DNA of 64,000 nucleotides, from positions 52,486,390 through 52,550,389 of the forward strand of contig NC_068576.1 in assembly GCF_025698545.1 (NCBI RefSeq), given 5' to 3'. The notes beneath the pieces were generated by a model that had not been told where the DNA came from, ran no database searches, and was given only the letters and a program-made list of their open reading frames with translations. The translations under genes and the position numbers were made by a program. Positions within the stretch are counted from its first letter, which is position 1; every line of letters starts with the position of its first letter. Shown piece after piece: positions 37,856-49,602 of this stretch. Origin of the DNA: Gossypium raimondii. Lineage: Eukaryota; Streptophyta; Magnoliopsida; Malvales; Malvaceae.

Positions 37856-38923
37856 ATTATATAGATCAAAGAATCCTTGATGGCGAAGAAAAGAAGATTT
37901 CTGCAATTGACTCCACTCTTTCAAAGCTTAGGTTAGAGTGAGAGGCATTACGGAAGTAGAAGAACCAAGTGAAAGCAGTAACAGGAAAATTAGAAGGTAG
38001 TGATGTTGAACGGATACATGCACCCAAAATGAATATAGAACTGATCAAAGTTATTGAGATAATTAACGGCGGAAGCAACAGCAACAACACAAATATATTC
38101 ATATGAAAAGGACGGGTGTCTCTATTAGTTCTTTTCTGATTCTATTTATGATCCAAACTCTTCACGGCAAACAAAGTTTGATGCTTCAAGCTAATAACTT
38201 GGATGCTTCTTTCACTTCACTTTATCACCCTCTTTTAATGCAATAATAACTTTCACTTGTTTAGAGGAATTTTATTAAAATTTCAAATAAAAATCAAATT
38301 TTGTAAAGAGATTTTAAGCCATTCAAGTTTCATCTAAAGAGTAATTTTTCAAACTTACTCATAATCTTATTTAATTTAATATGCATGGTTCTATTATACA
38401 AAAAAACCATATTAAACTTCAAAAAATGATTTTTAAATATATTTTTATATTTTATATTATTAAAATATTTTTTACAAATATAATAATATTCATGTGGCAT
38501 ATTTTTTTATATTTTTTAACATCATTATTATTATTTTACTCATTAAATTTCAATAGCGTATTTATTTTTTAAAATTTAAAATTTAGTGTCGAAGAAAATA
38601 AATACAACAGTAACGAGATTTATTAGTCCACAGGGGAATATTAAAGTGGTTCAGTTCACAGGAGATTTAAGTCGACAAGCTACCATAGCTTAGCGAAGCA
38701 ATAATCTGAACGTGTGTGAAATAAATACATCCTATCGGATTTCAGATTCCGTGTTTTTCGCCTTATTTTCACCAATCACAACCCTCCATCCTTCACCCTT
38801 TCTTCAAACTTCCAATCACCAACTTCCTCTCATAGCTCCTGCCTGCAACCAAACCCCAATTTAATTCAGAAGAAAAAGTTAATATATAGAGAGAAAGAAT
38901 ACCTCAGAAATAAACAATATTTC
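37856..38923. other. Intergenic, upstream region of the thioesterase gene
   Basis: AT-rich with no recognised gene. The last 300 bp become GC-richer and CT-rich (CTTTCTTCAAACTTCC, CTTCCTCTCATAGCTCC) and probably contain the promoter and leader of the downstream gene. I could not pick a convincing TATA box. Confidence 0.45.
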
Positions 38924-41900
38924 ATGGATTTTCCCTCTAAATTCCTTGCCTTTATTCCCTTTCTTGTATTTATAATCGCCCCATTTTCTCATTCCATCCC
39001 CTTCATTGTCATCCATGGTAAATTGTTTTCTTTTTTCGTCTACTATCATCTTTTTTTACCGTATCAAGCTTAAACTTTTCAGGGTTTTTCTTTCTTTGGT
39101 TACAGGGATTGGAGATCAGTGTGCCAATCGTGGAGTCAAACAGTTCACTGAACTTCTCACGAACTTTTCTGGGTCTAAAGGATATTGCTTGTATGTATAT
39201 GCTTCTTCAGCTTTCTTTCTTTCTTTTTCCTTTTTTCTCAATTGCGACTTTGGTTTTCCTTTTCGAACATGCAGAGAAATTGGAGGTGGGACATGGGATT
39301 CCTGGTTTATGCCTCTGGAAGAACAGGTAAAACTTCTTACAACATGAAAAAAGGATTCCATTAACTGTCATTTTGGCTGAAACATTTATTATTGTCTGGT
39401 TTCTTTTATAATAACAAATTTTCTTGCTTGTTGTTTACAGGCAAATTTCGTTTGTAAGAAGGTGACATAAATCATTACGGCCAATTCCTTGGTTTTTCTT
39501 TGTGGGTCTGGGTTTTGGAGTTTATGTTTCCTTTGATAAAACTCCAGCATCTTGTCAACAGGTTAAGCAAATGAAAGAACTCAGTAAGGGTTACAACATA
39601 GTTGGTCTCTCCCAGGTATTTCTTATTTACATTTATTGTGATTGCTTTCATGTAAAAAAATTGAGGTTCATTTCCCTAATTGATGGACAACTACTTAATT
39701 TCTTCACTGATATTCCATTTAAGAGGATAGCTTTTGGTAGGATTTACATATTGTTGTGTCCTCCTTTTATGCATTATATCGTCGCTTTGAGTAGTGAAAT
39801 TTGTAGAAGAAACTTAGAGCTTACATGTTAATGCTACTAACCTTATCCGTTACAAGATTAGGAAAAATTTACTAATATATAGAAGAAATGCATCTGAACC
39901 TGTATCGGTCTTTTCGGTTGTGTTCTTAGTTTGATCATTGTTGCGAAGGCAACTTTCATACATGTACTGTAATTCTTAAAAATTGACTTTGGTTTAACAG
40001 GGTAACTTGATAGGACGGGCTGTTGTCGAGTTTTGTGATGGTGCACCTCAGGTACGAGCCGGCTTACCCTTAAGCTTCTCTTTCTCAGAAGATCAGCGTG
40101 TTGGTTAAGGGAAAATGGAAGATTAACTTGTTGCTCTCGTATTTATTGAATCTTTACAAATGATTTTCTGCCTTGGAATGATGAAACAGGTGAAGAATTT
40201 CATCTCTTTAGGAGGGCCTCATGCTGGTACTGCTTCTGTTCCTCTTTGTGGTGTAAGTGCCCTGCTACTCTTTGAATCATGCTCTTTTTAGCCCATGAAA
40301 TGCTGCATGTTCACTTTTAACAGTCTTATGGGACTTTAGTTTAGTATGACTTAATCATTAATTTTATTATTTAATTGAAATTAAGTCTTTCACATATAAA
40401 TTACAAGACTTGAGGAGCTGGTTATCAAGACCCATCATTAAGATCTAGGGATACTAAGGATCTTGCATCCTAACAGGATCAAACTAAATGATCTGAGTTG
40501 GTTGACTGTGTTTTCAATGCTTACTTTCTAACTCTAGTTCGGACACTTTCCTCTGTTATCTATGCATTAGGAAACCATTGAGCATTTATTTCTCAGCATG
40601 AATCTATCTTAAACTAAAAGTATGTACTGGTATTATTGATAAAATGACATGGTAGATGACTATTCTAGCCTATTCAAAACTCCTTTAATCCTATCAGGAG
40701 CTGTATTGTTTTTGTTTGTTGTTGAAGCGGATTATTTTGGTATTGCAGTCTGGTTTTCTGTGCCTGATTGCGGACAAGCTAATCAAGTCAGAGATATACA
40801 GCGACTATATCCAAGTATACATCTTTTCCCCGAGGCTTGTTAACTCATACACTCATCTTTCTTCATGATTTTGAGGAACCATGCAACTTTCAACAGTTTC
40901 CAGATACCTTGTTACGTTTACTTATTTCTGATTGCCATTTTGCAGGCTCATCTGGCTCCAAGTGGTTATCTAAAATTACCAAATGTGAGTAGCATACACT
41001 AATGGAATGTTTGAGGCCTTTGTACTGCTTGCACTGGTTGTACAACTATGAACTCTTTGAATCATATAAGAATCCAATTCTTCATAATGCGAAAATCTCT
41101 TTTGTGTTTAATAATTGCTTTTACATATTGTTTTAAGTGATTAAAATTTATACGGTCATGACTAAGATTCAAATCATCTTTTTAATTTCCAGGATATACC
41201 TCATTATTTGGAAAAATGTAGATTTCTTCCGAAGCTTAACAACGAACTACCCCATGAAAGGAATTCCACTTATAAGGAGAGGTTCACTCGCTTGCAAAAC
41301 TTGGTACTTATCATGGTAAGCTGGAAAAAAGAACAGATTTTTGCTTTTCAAACCCAGTTCGGACCATTAGCTTCTTTTTCTCATTTAATTCTCAAAGGGT
41401 CTCCGAACAGTTTGAGCATGAAAGTTATCTGCTAATCTGGCTCATCTTCTACTCAAACAGTTTGAGCATGACACTGTTTTGATACCAAAGGAAACCTCTT
41501 GGTTTGGATATTACCCCAACGGGGCCTTCAAACCCGTCGATCGGCCTCAAGAGGTATGGTATTTGCCCTTGCAAAAGTTCATTCTTTTAATCATGTTTGA
41601 AACTAAATTATTTGTTGTTGGTGCAGACAAAGCTTTACAGCGAGGATTGGATTGGTTTAAAAACCTTAGATGATGCTGGAAAGGTACACTACGTTAATGT
41701 GTCAGGAGGTCACCTTGGAATCTCCAAAGAAGACATGAAGAAGCATGTTGTACCTTTCTTGAAGGATGAAGCACCAATGGCGGATAGCATCGAAACCCAT
41801 GGATCTCATCGCAAGGTGAAGCTAAACCGCAAGAGAAATCAAGAACTGCCTTTGTTGCAGGAAAAAGAATCATCCCAACTCATACTTGATGGATCATCAT

Positions 41901-41965
41901 CCTACCATTGGCCCCCGTCTGTCCAAAGCTTCTTTAACGAATTACTTGGACTCGCAGAAGCTTAG
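38924..41965 (+). CDS. PPT1: Palmitoyl-protein thioesterase (PPT1 family), 12 exons
   Basis: A lysosome/vacuole-type or secreted alpha/beta hydrolase that removes thioester-linked fatty acids from proteins. Exons are 38924-39017, 39106-39190, 39275-39326, 39441-39461, 39562-39615, 40001-40051, 40190-40252, 40749-40814, 40946-40984, 41193-41315, 41461-41553 and 41627-41965, giving 359 residues. The N-terminus is a hydrophobic signal peptide (about residues 1-24). HGIGDQC follows, and then the nucleophile Ser101 in [20 protein letters not shown], Asp220 in FEHDTVLIP (aligned with human PPT1 Asp233) and His276 in SGGHLGIS complete the triad. [14 protein letters not shown] is also typical of the family. 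It seems intact. Exon 4 is only 21 nt with a weak GTGACA donor; reading past that donor meets a stop within three codons, so the microexon is needed. It is likely constitutive. Plant substrates are unknown. Confidence 0.92.
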
Positions 41966-42164
41966 CCATGTCTTTTTATTTGTTTATTTACAGTGTATAT
42001 TCGAATTGAATTATAAATTCAATGGTGGTCATTAAAGATCATCTACACGTGGGAGTTCATATATCATTTTGTGGTGGAAATCTGAACTACGATATATGAA
42101 AACTGCAGTTGTAAGCATAAACCTGAATTATTAGCATCATTAGATGAAAATTGTGTTATATAAA

Positions 42165-42250
42165 ATCATACGGTGTCTGCAAACTCAATCTTTCCCTGCA
42201 AGAGGACGTAGGTTCGAGAGCATGAAGTATATTTTCTATTTATCTTATTT
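42165..42250 (+). mobile_element. Possible SINE-derived fragment
   Basis: AGGACGTAGGTTCGAGAGCATGAAGTA resembles the B-box (GGTTCGANNCC) region of plant tRNA-derived SINEs. No A-box, poly-A tail or TSD could be fixed. Tentative. Confidence 0.25.
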
Positions 42251-43477
42251 TATTTTGAAATTCAATTTGTAAAAAATTCATATTGAATTTTGTTGAAAAA
42301 TTGAGCTTATCAATTCAATTTTTTTTCAATTGATTTGACCCGATATAATCGAATGGGTTAACTAAACAATATCTTCTTTTATGAAATACCAATAAAATCT
42401 CACCAGTAATCCATATATTCGCTACAAAAATTCAAGGATCAAAGTTTACGGATCCCTATACTACCATATAAAGTTCATTTTAGTCCCTAAAAATCCATCT
42501 ATTGTTTAACTATCGCGTGGTTGAATAACTAAGGATAAATTTGAATAAATTTATAATGTACAAAGAATAATCTAAAACAATTTTTAATAAAACTAAAATA
42601 AACTTTATTCTTGATAGGCTTTAAACCAAATTCAAGACAACTTTAAAATATTTTAGGGTTAACCAAACACTTTCTGCACCTTGTTAGATGTAATAACATT
42701 TAAAAAAAATTACAGACTTACCGTACATGTAAGAATTAGACTTGAATTTAGATTAAAGACCTACCCACATTAAAAACATAACACCCCATTTTGAAATTTT
42801 ATCAAATGAGCATCTTTCAAACACTTTATAAAACACAATTAGAGTTGATTTTGGCATCAACTAAAGCTAGGGTTTTCTTTACATTCTTCTTTTTGTAAAT
42901 GAGTGCATAAAGTGAAAACTTTGAATGGTTGTAGATGAAGTGAGAGAAAGAATTGGTATTGGTTTTTGTGAATAGAAAAACTGTATTTTGTGACCAAAAA
43001 GGCAAAGGGGGAATCCGATTCATTGTCTACAAACATTTCCAAAGCCTTTAACTTTCGGCCACAAACTGGAGAAAAGAAGGATACCTTATCACCCTCCTTC
43101 AGTTTAATTAGGCCTTATCATTATCTTAATTTAAGTAAACCTGCCATTAACTTAGGACTGGGCAGCACCTTCACATGGGCTGCTCCTCGTTGCGGTGTTC
43201 AAAGTTCAAACCCATTCAAGCACGTTAAAAAGGCGGTGCATGACTCAACCAACCCTTTTTTTCGTTGTTAATCGGTCATGGAATGATATAGATGTGATTG
43301 TAATGAATATTTGTGCAGTCTCACATTAAGATTCTTTCCGTAGCATATTTACATTCAATGTATTATCTTTATTGGATATATAAAAAATTTATCAGTTAAA
43401 TTAAAAAATTAAATTTTAATGTATAAAATTATAAAGATAAAAGATTGTATGAATCGAGACACATCATCTTGTATTCA

Positions 43478-43676
43478 TTGCTAATTATTTAATATTATTT
43501 TAGTATTTTTTCTCATGTTATTGACATATTATTTTGATAATTTTTAATCAACCATAAACCCTAGATCTTGGATAAAATTTAGGATTTAAGATCCAAAATT
43601 CATGGTTGATTAAAAAACTTACTTAAATGATGTGACAATAACGTGGAAAAAATTAAATTGCATTAAATAATTAATA
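43478..43676. mobile_element. Short fold-back MITE (about 200 bp)
   Basis: The left arm TTGCTAATTATTTAAT ... TTTTTAATCAACCAT pairs with the right arm ATGGTTGATTAAAAAA ... ATTAAATAATTAATAA over about 80 bp per side, with a CTAGATCTTGG-type centre. It is non-coding. TSD not determined. Confidence 0.6.
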
Positions 43677-44622
43677 AACAATACATATATATTTCATACT
43701 ATCCTTTCTCAATAATGAAAATCTCAAGAATTTTTATAATTTTTATTTTTGAATTTTATATATAATTTATAACTTTGGAGGTGTATAAAAAAGGTTTTTG
43801 AGGTCAAGTATGCTGTTGAACCGATGATGAAGCAATGACTAGATAAGGGACTTTTTCATTTAATTTAAATAAGGTTACAACTATATATATATAAAGCCAC
43901 TTCGTGCCCCCTTAAAGAGTAAATGTTGTCATGTTATATTGTCAAGCATAATAGAGATTATTAAAAAAGAAAGTTAGCGTAGGCAGTCCAAAGAAGAATC
44001 CTTTCTGTCCAACTAGACGCAACGCAACCCATTCTCAGATTCTTTGTTCTTTGTTTTTCCCCCTCTAATTTTGCATATTCCCCAATACATATGGCTAACT
44101 CCTCTTTCTCTTTTTATCTTTTCCCATTATTTGCTAACAAAGCATTAATTTGAAGAAACTTCAACAAGTTATATTTTTTATTGAACCAGCTGTTACTGTA
44201 CCACATAGACAACAATCATTTCCCAACTTGTTTACCTAATGCTGATATAATGAAGTTTTAAAAAAGATGGATAAATTTATCAAATTTTGAATCATGACTC
44301 ACCAACCAAACTCAGCTCGGCAACCAACTCAATCTTTTAGTTTTGAACTTTTTGCCTCCAAAATGTCAGAAAACAAAAGCATATAATAAGATCCTCACTT
44401 GCTGACCAAACGTTACCTTTATAGCACATCTTTAAAACCAGTAGATCCTGTAAGATCTCATTGCAATGGCTCTACTCATTGGTCTGATATGTAAGGCAAC
44501 TTAATTTTCTTTCCTTTTTAGCTGCCCATCTCCATTAACCCAACCGGCTTTACCTAAAAAGCAATGCACCAGAAGAATCTAGTGACTCATGAAAAAGGCT
44601 ATACCTTCAAGATAATATTTCT

Positions 44623-44631
44623 TATATAAAA
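44623..44631 (+). promoter_or_regulatory. Candidate TATA box of the DUF761 gene
   Basis: TATATAAAA lies about 190 bp before the start codon, followed by an AAAAG pentanucleotide run (about 44,638-44,664) and a CT-rich leader with CTCTCTCTCCCC. This is a consensus and position call. Confidence 0.45.
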
Positions 44632-44816
44632 AAAAAAGCAAAAGAAAAGAAAAGAAAAGAAAAGCACCAAGAGTAAAGAACCATTAACCACAACTTTAAA
44701 TACGTATGCTCGCTTCCCCTGCGAAACTCTCTCTCCCCTTTTACCTTCGCCCCTAAGTCTTCTTTTCATCGCCTTGCTTTCTCTTTGTTTTTTGTTTTGG
44801 TTTCCCCTGTTCTTCA

Positions 44817-46193
44817 ATGGCAGATGTAGACACCTACACCAAAGGGCAGCAACTAGTAAAAGAACATAACCAAGCAAACCCAAGTAAGTGTCATACGAAT
44901 TACCTTTACAAAGCCTTCGTAGTCATAATTTTCTTGGTTATAATCCCACTTTTTCCCTCACAAGCCCCTGAATTCATCAACCAATCCCTACTCACCAGAA
45001 GCTGGGAGCTTCTTCACCTTCTATTTGTTGGCATAGCTGTCTCTTATGGTCTTTTTAGCCGGCGAAATGATGAAACTGAGAAAGAACACAATAACAACTA
45101 CAACAACCAATCCAAGTTTGATAGTGTACAGTCTTTCGTGTCTAGATTCCTTCAAGTGTCATCAGTTTTCGATGATGAAGCTGAAACCTTATCTGGGTCT
45201 GATGAAACCAAGGTCCAGACTTGGAGTAGCCTTTACCATAGGAATGAACCCCCTGTTATTGTTGCTAAAGAACATGCTGTTCTTGATGACAACACAAGTT
45301 CTAGTCCTAGAAACCCTGAAAAGCCTTTGCTTTTGCCTGTTAGGAGCTTGAGATCGCGTGTTTTGAATGAGACAGGTAGGGGAAACAGTGCAAATTCTAA
45401 CTCTCTAAGTAGGTCTAATTCTGGTTTAAGTTCCAAAAGGTTTTCAACTAAAGGTACAAATGGGGAACTGAGAGGATCGGACCAAGAAACTTTGGTGGAG
45501 AAATGGAGTGATAACAACGTTGTTCTTCCTTCACCAATCCCGTGGCGATCAAGGTCTGGAAGAATGGAAATGAAAGAAGACATTGAATCTCGGTCATTTA
45601 AGAGGTCCCAAAGTAATCGTTTGAGTCGGTCCAATTCCATGTCTTCTTCACCAAAGAAATCAGTATCTCCTCCTCCTCCATCAACGGAATCACAAGCCAA
45701 GAGTGCAGAGGATTTCGTGAAGAAAAAAAGCATGTACAGGTCTCCTCCCTCACCTCCTCCACCTCCCCCAATGATTCACAAACCATCATCATTGAAACCA
45801 GTTTCTCCCTTGACACGTAATGGTGAAATCCGAAATGGGATCAATGGCAGGGCAGTGAGGTTCGATCAAACATCATCGAGGACTGAGAAACTGGTGATGC
45901 AAAACCCAACTTTCATGGAATTTCCCCAGCAAGAAAATGCCGGAAAGTTTGTGGTAGAAACCAGTGATGATGATTCAGAGAGTGAGGGTGAAACTCCTCC
46001 CATTGTTTCCAGCACAGAAACAAGGCCAAACAATGAGGAAGCTAATCAAAGCAGTGGGTGCATTGATGGAGGGTCGGATGTGGATAAGAAGGCAGATGAA
46101 TTCATAGCCAAAGTAAGAGAGCAAATCAGGCTACAGAGGATTGATTCTATTAAGAGATCCAGTGGCCAGTTTAAGAGAAGCAGTACAAGGTAA
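44817..46193 (+). CDS. DUF761-domain membrane-anchored protein, single exon
   Basis: A 458-residue intronless protein of unknown function, of the group often labelled hydroxyproline-rich or cotton-fibre-expressed DUF4408/DUF761 protein. Two hydrophobic segments lie near residues 29-47 and 64-81 (WELLHLLFVGIAVSYGLF), as in the N-terminal DUF4408-like region. Residues about 85-415 are low-complexity, rich in Ser, Arg and Asn, with proline runs (SPPPPSTES, SPPSPPPPPP) and several KRS/SRS patches. The C-terminal DUF761 motif covers about 422-452 (VDKKADEFIAKVREQIRLQRIDSIKR). Codon use and the open frame support a real gene. It is likely membrane-associated with most of the chain in the cytosol, possibly a scaffold (inference). 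An antisense frame over the same DNA is a shadow. It is convergent with the HD-ZIP gene 3.4 kb away. Confidence 0.9.
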   Translation: MADVDTYTKGQQLVKEHNQANPSKCHTNYLYKAFVVIIFLVIIPLFPSQAPEFINQSLLTRSWELLHLLFVGIAVSYGLFSRRNDETEKEHNNNYNNQSKFDSVQSFVSRFLQVSSVFDDEAETLSGSDETKVQTWSSLYHRNEPPVIVAKEHAVLDDNTSSSPRNPEKPLLLPVRSLRSRVLNETGRGNSANSNSLSRSNSGLSSKRFSTKGTNGELRGSDQETLVEKWSDNNVVLPSPIPWRSRSGRMEMKEDIESRSFKRSQSNRLSRSNSMSSSPKKSVSPPPPSTESQAKSAEDFVKKKSMYRSPPSPPPPPPMIHKPSSLKPVSPLTRNGEIRNGINGRAVRFDQTSSRTEKLVMQNPTFMEFPQQENAGKFVVETSDDDSESEGETPPIVSSTETRPNNEEANQSSGCIDGGSDVDKKADEFIAKVREQIRLQRIDSIKRSSGQFKRSSTR

Positions 46194-49100
46194 AGTCCGA
46201 GACATATGAAGCTTTACAGCTTTACAGCTTTAACACTTTATTTTTATTTTTTTCATTTTCTTCTGGTTCTATCTATCTTTACTTGGTTTAATGGCCTTGT
46301 TGAATTTAAAAGGTCATGGGTATACAAAGATAGTCTAGGGTTTCTACTTTTAATGTCACCAACAACTGTATTGAAGAAATTGTTTTTGTTCTTCAACATG
46401 TTGGTTACTGTGTCTCCTGTAATTGAAGAGGAAAACTAGTATTGGTTTTTAATGCATTGGACCTTTCCAGCTGCTGATGATCACTGAACATATTCTATGG
46501 AGATTTTGCAACATTTACATAAAATTTTGGAACAGCAACCTTTGAAAAAGTTCTTGTATAGGATAATGCCTGACACTTGGAAGAATTTTGTGGTCTGTTT
46601 TCCATTATAATTTTACCAAACTTGTTTCTAGTGTAAGCAAAGGATATATTCTTTCAAAGGTGAAGCAAAGAATTCGAAGCTTACAGCCCTTAATATGATT
46701 ATTCGGGAATCTTTCTGCAGTTGCAGTGGTAAATTTGGTAGTCACTTTCACAACCTCATTTGCAGTTGTATATTGTTGGGTTTTTTTCTGGAAGCTCCAT
46801 ATTTTTTAAAATGTAAAATTATTATATTTTTACACCAACAATAATTTTGTGAATAATATTAAATTTAAAATATAATAATAATAATTAATGTATTAAATTC
46901 ATGTTACATTATTAATATTAATGCTTTAAAATCTTAAATATTATAATAACTATAAGAGATTGTTTTAATTAACCTTTTATACTATTAAATTATTCATTTT
47001 TATACTATAAAATTGTAATCTATATATTTATTATCAATATAAAACATTCTTCAAAATACTATTTAAAATTTAAAATAATTATCAATAAAATTTCTTATTT
47101 TTAATAATAATTTTATTAAATAGCACTATTAATTATGTTAATAATTAATATTTATTATTAAAATAATAATATTTATATTATATATGTCATATATTATTAA
47201 AATATAAATATGCATGTTTAATAATTTTAAAAATATATAATATGTGATATCAATTTTATATTTCTAAATATTTTAAAAATGAAATTAACAACTTATTGTT
47301 AGTATAATAATACTTGATTTGATTCACATTAATTTTTATTTAAATAAAAACCATATTAATTACTTGTGAAGAGTTCTTTTCTGAAAACATTCTGTGCTTT
47401 TATTGACCAAATGATTTTCCATGTAAAATAAAAATATTTTCAAAAAATAATTTTTAGTGAACAAATATAATCCAAGGCTAAGTACATGAACTTCCTTATT
47501 TATAATGGGCATGTAAAACCCTAGATAACCAATCTAAAATCTATAAGACATTGGTAAAACCCTAAAGGACCATAGCTCACTCCAAATTTGTCACCTCAGT
47601 GGTAGGAAAGGGGGGGAAACATACATAAAAACACCAACAATGGTTGTTTCCAACTTTGTTTTTCTTCAACTCCTAGACCCATAAAACCCTGTTCTAAGGC
47701 ATATTGTACAGCATCATTTAGTTGATGACCAAACAATCCAACTTTAGGCATCTAAAATCTCTTTTGATTTGAATGGAGGAGACCATCAAAACACCCAGAC
47801 ACTATCTACTGCATTGTGCTGCAGACTTAAGAATCAAGGCCCATGAATGACGACCCTATTGTAGGCGAATGGAAGCGTCTGCGAGCCCACAATCTACTCA
47901 TGGGGGAAGCACACACATTATATCCGCAAAAGATAAAATAGAGAATGGAGTAGTGGAGAGGTGCTTATTTGAAGCCAATCCCACTGCAGGGCCCAACAGA
48001 TCTTGTTGTTAATCAGAAGAATATATGATTTCTTATAGTAAAAAAGAGAAATGCCAATGCCAATGTCCAATCAGATTCTCTTTTCAACGGGGCTTTAATG
48101 ACCAAGATGCTAAAGAAGTACATTCAAATGGAGGGTCTCCCTTTTTTTCCACCACTCCAAAAATTACTTCTATGTATTCAACTGTTAGTCCTCAGCTTTT
48201 GAGCTTTGGGGAGGGATGGGAACTAGGGCCTACAGGCTTCTCGTTTCTCTTTACTAATTTTTGTTATGGATCACATTGAGATGAAATAAGCTTGGGATCT
48301 CATATTTTGGGTTCACCAACCTTATCCAATGTTTAGCTTCAACTAGTAAATAAGATGATGACGAAAAAGAGACTCACCTTAATCCGCCTTTAATTTTTTA
48401 CAGTATTAGAATAAGGGTGATATCACATTATTTGAAATTATTTGAACTTGTATCAAACGGGTGTTTGTTCAAAGCTTTCAATATAAAGTGAGAAAGGATT
48501 GCATGAAACAGGGATGTCAAGTTATTTTGTATCCCTTTTCAATTATTTAATGACATTTCAACAATTTTTTCCATATCATTGATATATAATTTTGTTAATT
48601 TTTTTAACCTTAATCTCGAACCCTGATCCTAAAACTTAAACTTCGAACCTTGAATCTCGAACTCGAACCTTTAATGAACCTCAGTTGAAGTTTAGGGTTT
48701 GACTTTAAGCTCAGGATTTAGATTCAATGTTCAGGGTTAAAAAGATTACGTATAAAAGATATGGAAAAAATTGTTGAAATATTAATAAATAATTGAAAGA
48801 ATATATAAAAATTACCAAGTGATTTGATATAATAGATTGATTTTATATTATATTTAATCGGTATCACCCATTTTTGACAGCAAACCATACAATATTAACA
48901 TTTTCAAAACCATTTGAAGTTATTGGGTGACTGCAAAAGAGGTCCACGTTTAAAATCAAATGGATTTGTGTCACATCTAGTGTACACTTAAAAATGGGCA
49001 TTCACTACAACATGAAAGAAGCGAATAGCTTAATCTACAGATTTATTGGCATATGTATATAACATGGAAGAAGTGTATATAACCTGTCACTAATACAACA

Positions 49101-49602
49101 TCCGTGACAAAAGATAGCAAGAAAAATCAACCGATCCGAGTAAAAGTTTGATAATGATAATCATACTAATATGATAGATCAAAGTTTTGTCATTATAAAA
49201 TATGAAATTGATTGGCCCCACACATTCCCAAAGCTCTAAATTACGAAACAAAAAGAACAGATTCCTTGTAACTTGAAATTGGAATCTGTAACACAAAAGA
49301 TTTTTGCGTTGCTTTGGTCAAAATTTAATAACTAGACATTTTGCACTCTTCTTTACACACATGCACAGTTTGATCTTTCAACCCCACTATTGAAATTGAA
49401 GAAGGAAGATGTAATTAGCATCACCAAAGATTAAATTAAACTAGTTAAATATGTCAAAAGCTTGGTTTGGGTCCAATAATACAAAACATCAAGACCCACC
49501 AAAATCACAGTCTAACCACCATATCTTCTAGACCCTAAAGACTACTACTCCACACATGATTTCTTTTGCGTTGACCGGAATGCCCTTGTTCATGGGTTGT
49601 AA
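46194..49602. other. Intergenic region between two convergent genes
   Basis: The first 250 bp are probable 3' UTR of the DUF761 gene. About 46,790-47,460 is extremely AT-rich. About 47,470-48,300 is a more base-balanced stretch with no convincing frame. A fold-back element lies at 48538-48798. The last 400 bp are probably HD-ZIP 3' flank. Confidence 0.5.
48538..48798. mobile_element. Short fold-back MITE (about 260 bp)
   Basis: The left arm TTCAATTATTTAATGACATT then CAACAATTTTTTCCATATCA is matched in inverted orientation by TGATATGGAAAAAATTGTTG-like sequence and ATTAATAAATAATTGAA on the right. The centre carries repeats of TCGAACC and AGGGTTTGA. It resembles the element at 43478-43676 in arm composition. 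Confidence 0.6.

Larger units (their letters stand above)
41966..44600. other. Intergenic region between thioesterase and DUF761 gene
   Basis: AT-rich. It holds a possible SINE remnant (42165-42250), an unrecognised 93-codon frame at 42990-43271 with no family match that I can name, and a small fold-back element (43478-43676). The rest shows nothing of note. Confidence 0.5.

Noticed and set aside
42990..43271. 93-codon frame downstream of the thioesterase gene
   Set aside because: No recognised family, no codon or splice support. Left as intergenic.
45233..45733. 166-codon antisense frame within the DUF761 gene
   Set aside because: It is the complement of a Ser/Arg/Pro-rich coding region, and the + strand frame has the domain evidence.
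47500..47580. AAACCCTA telomere-like motifs
   Set aside because: Only isolated single copies, not a tandem array.
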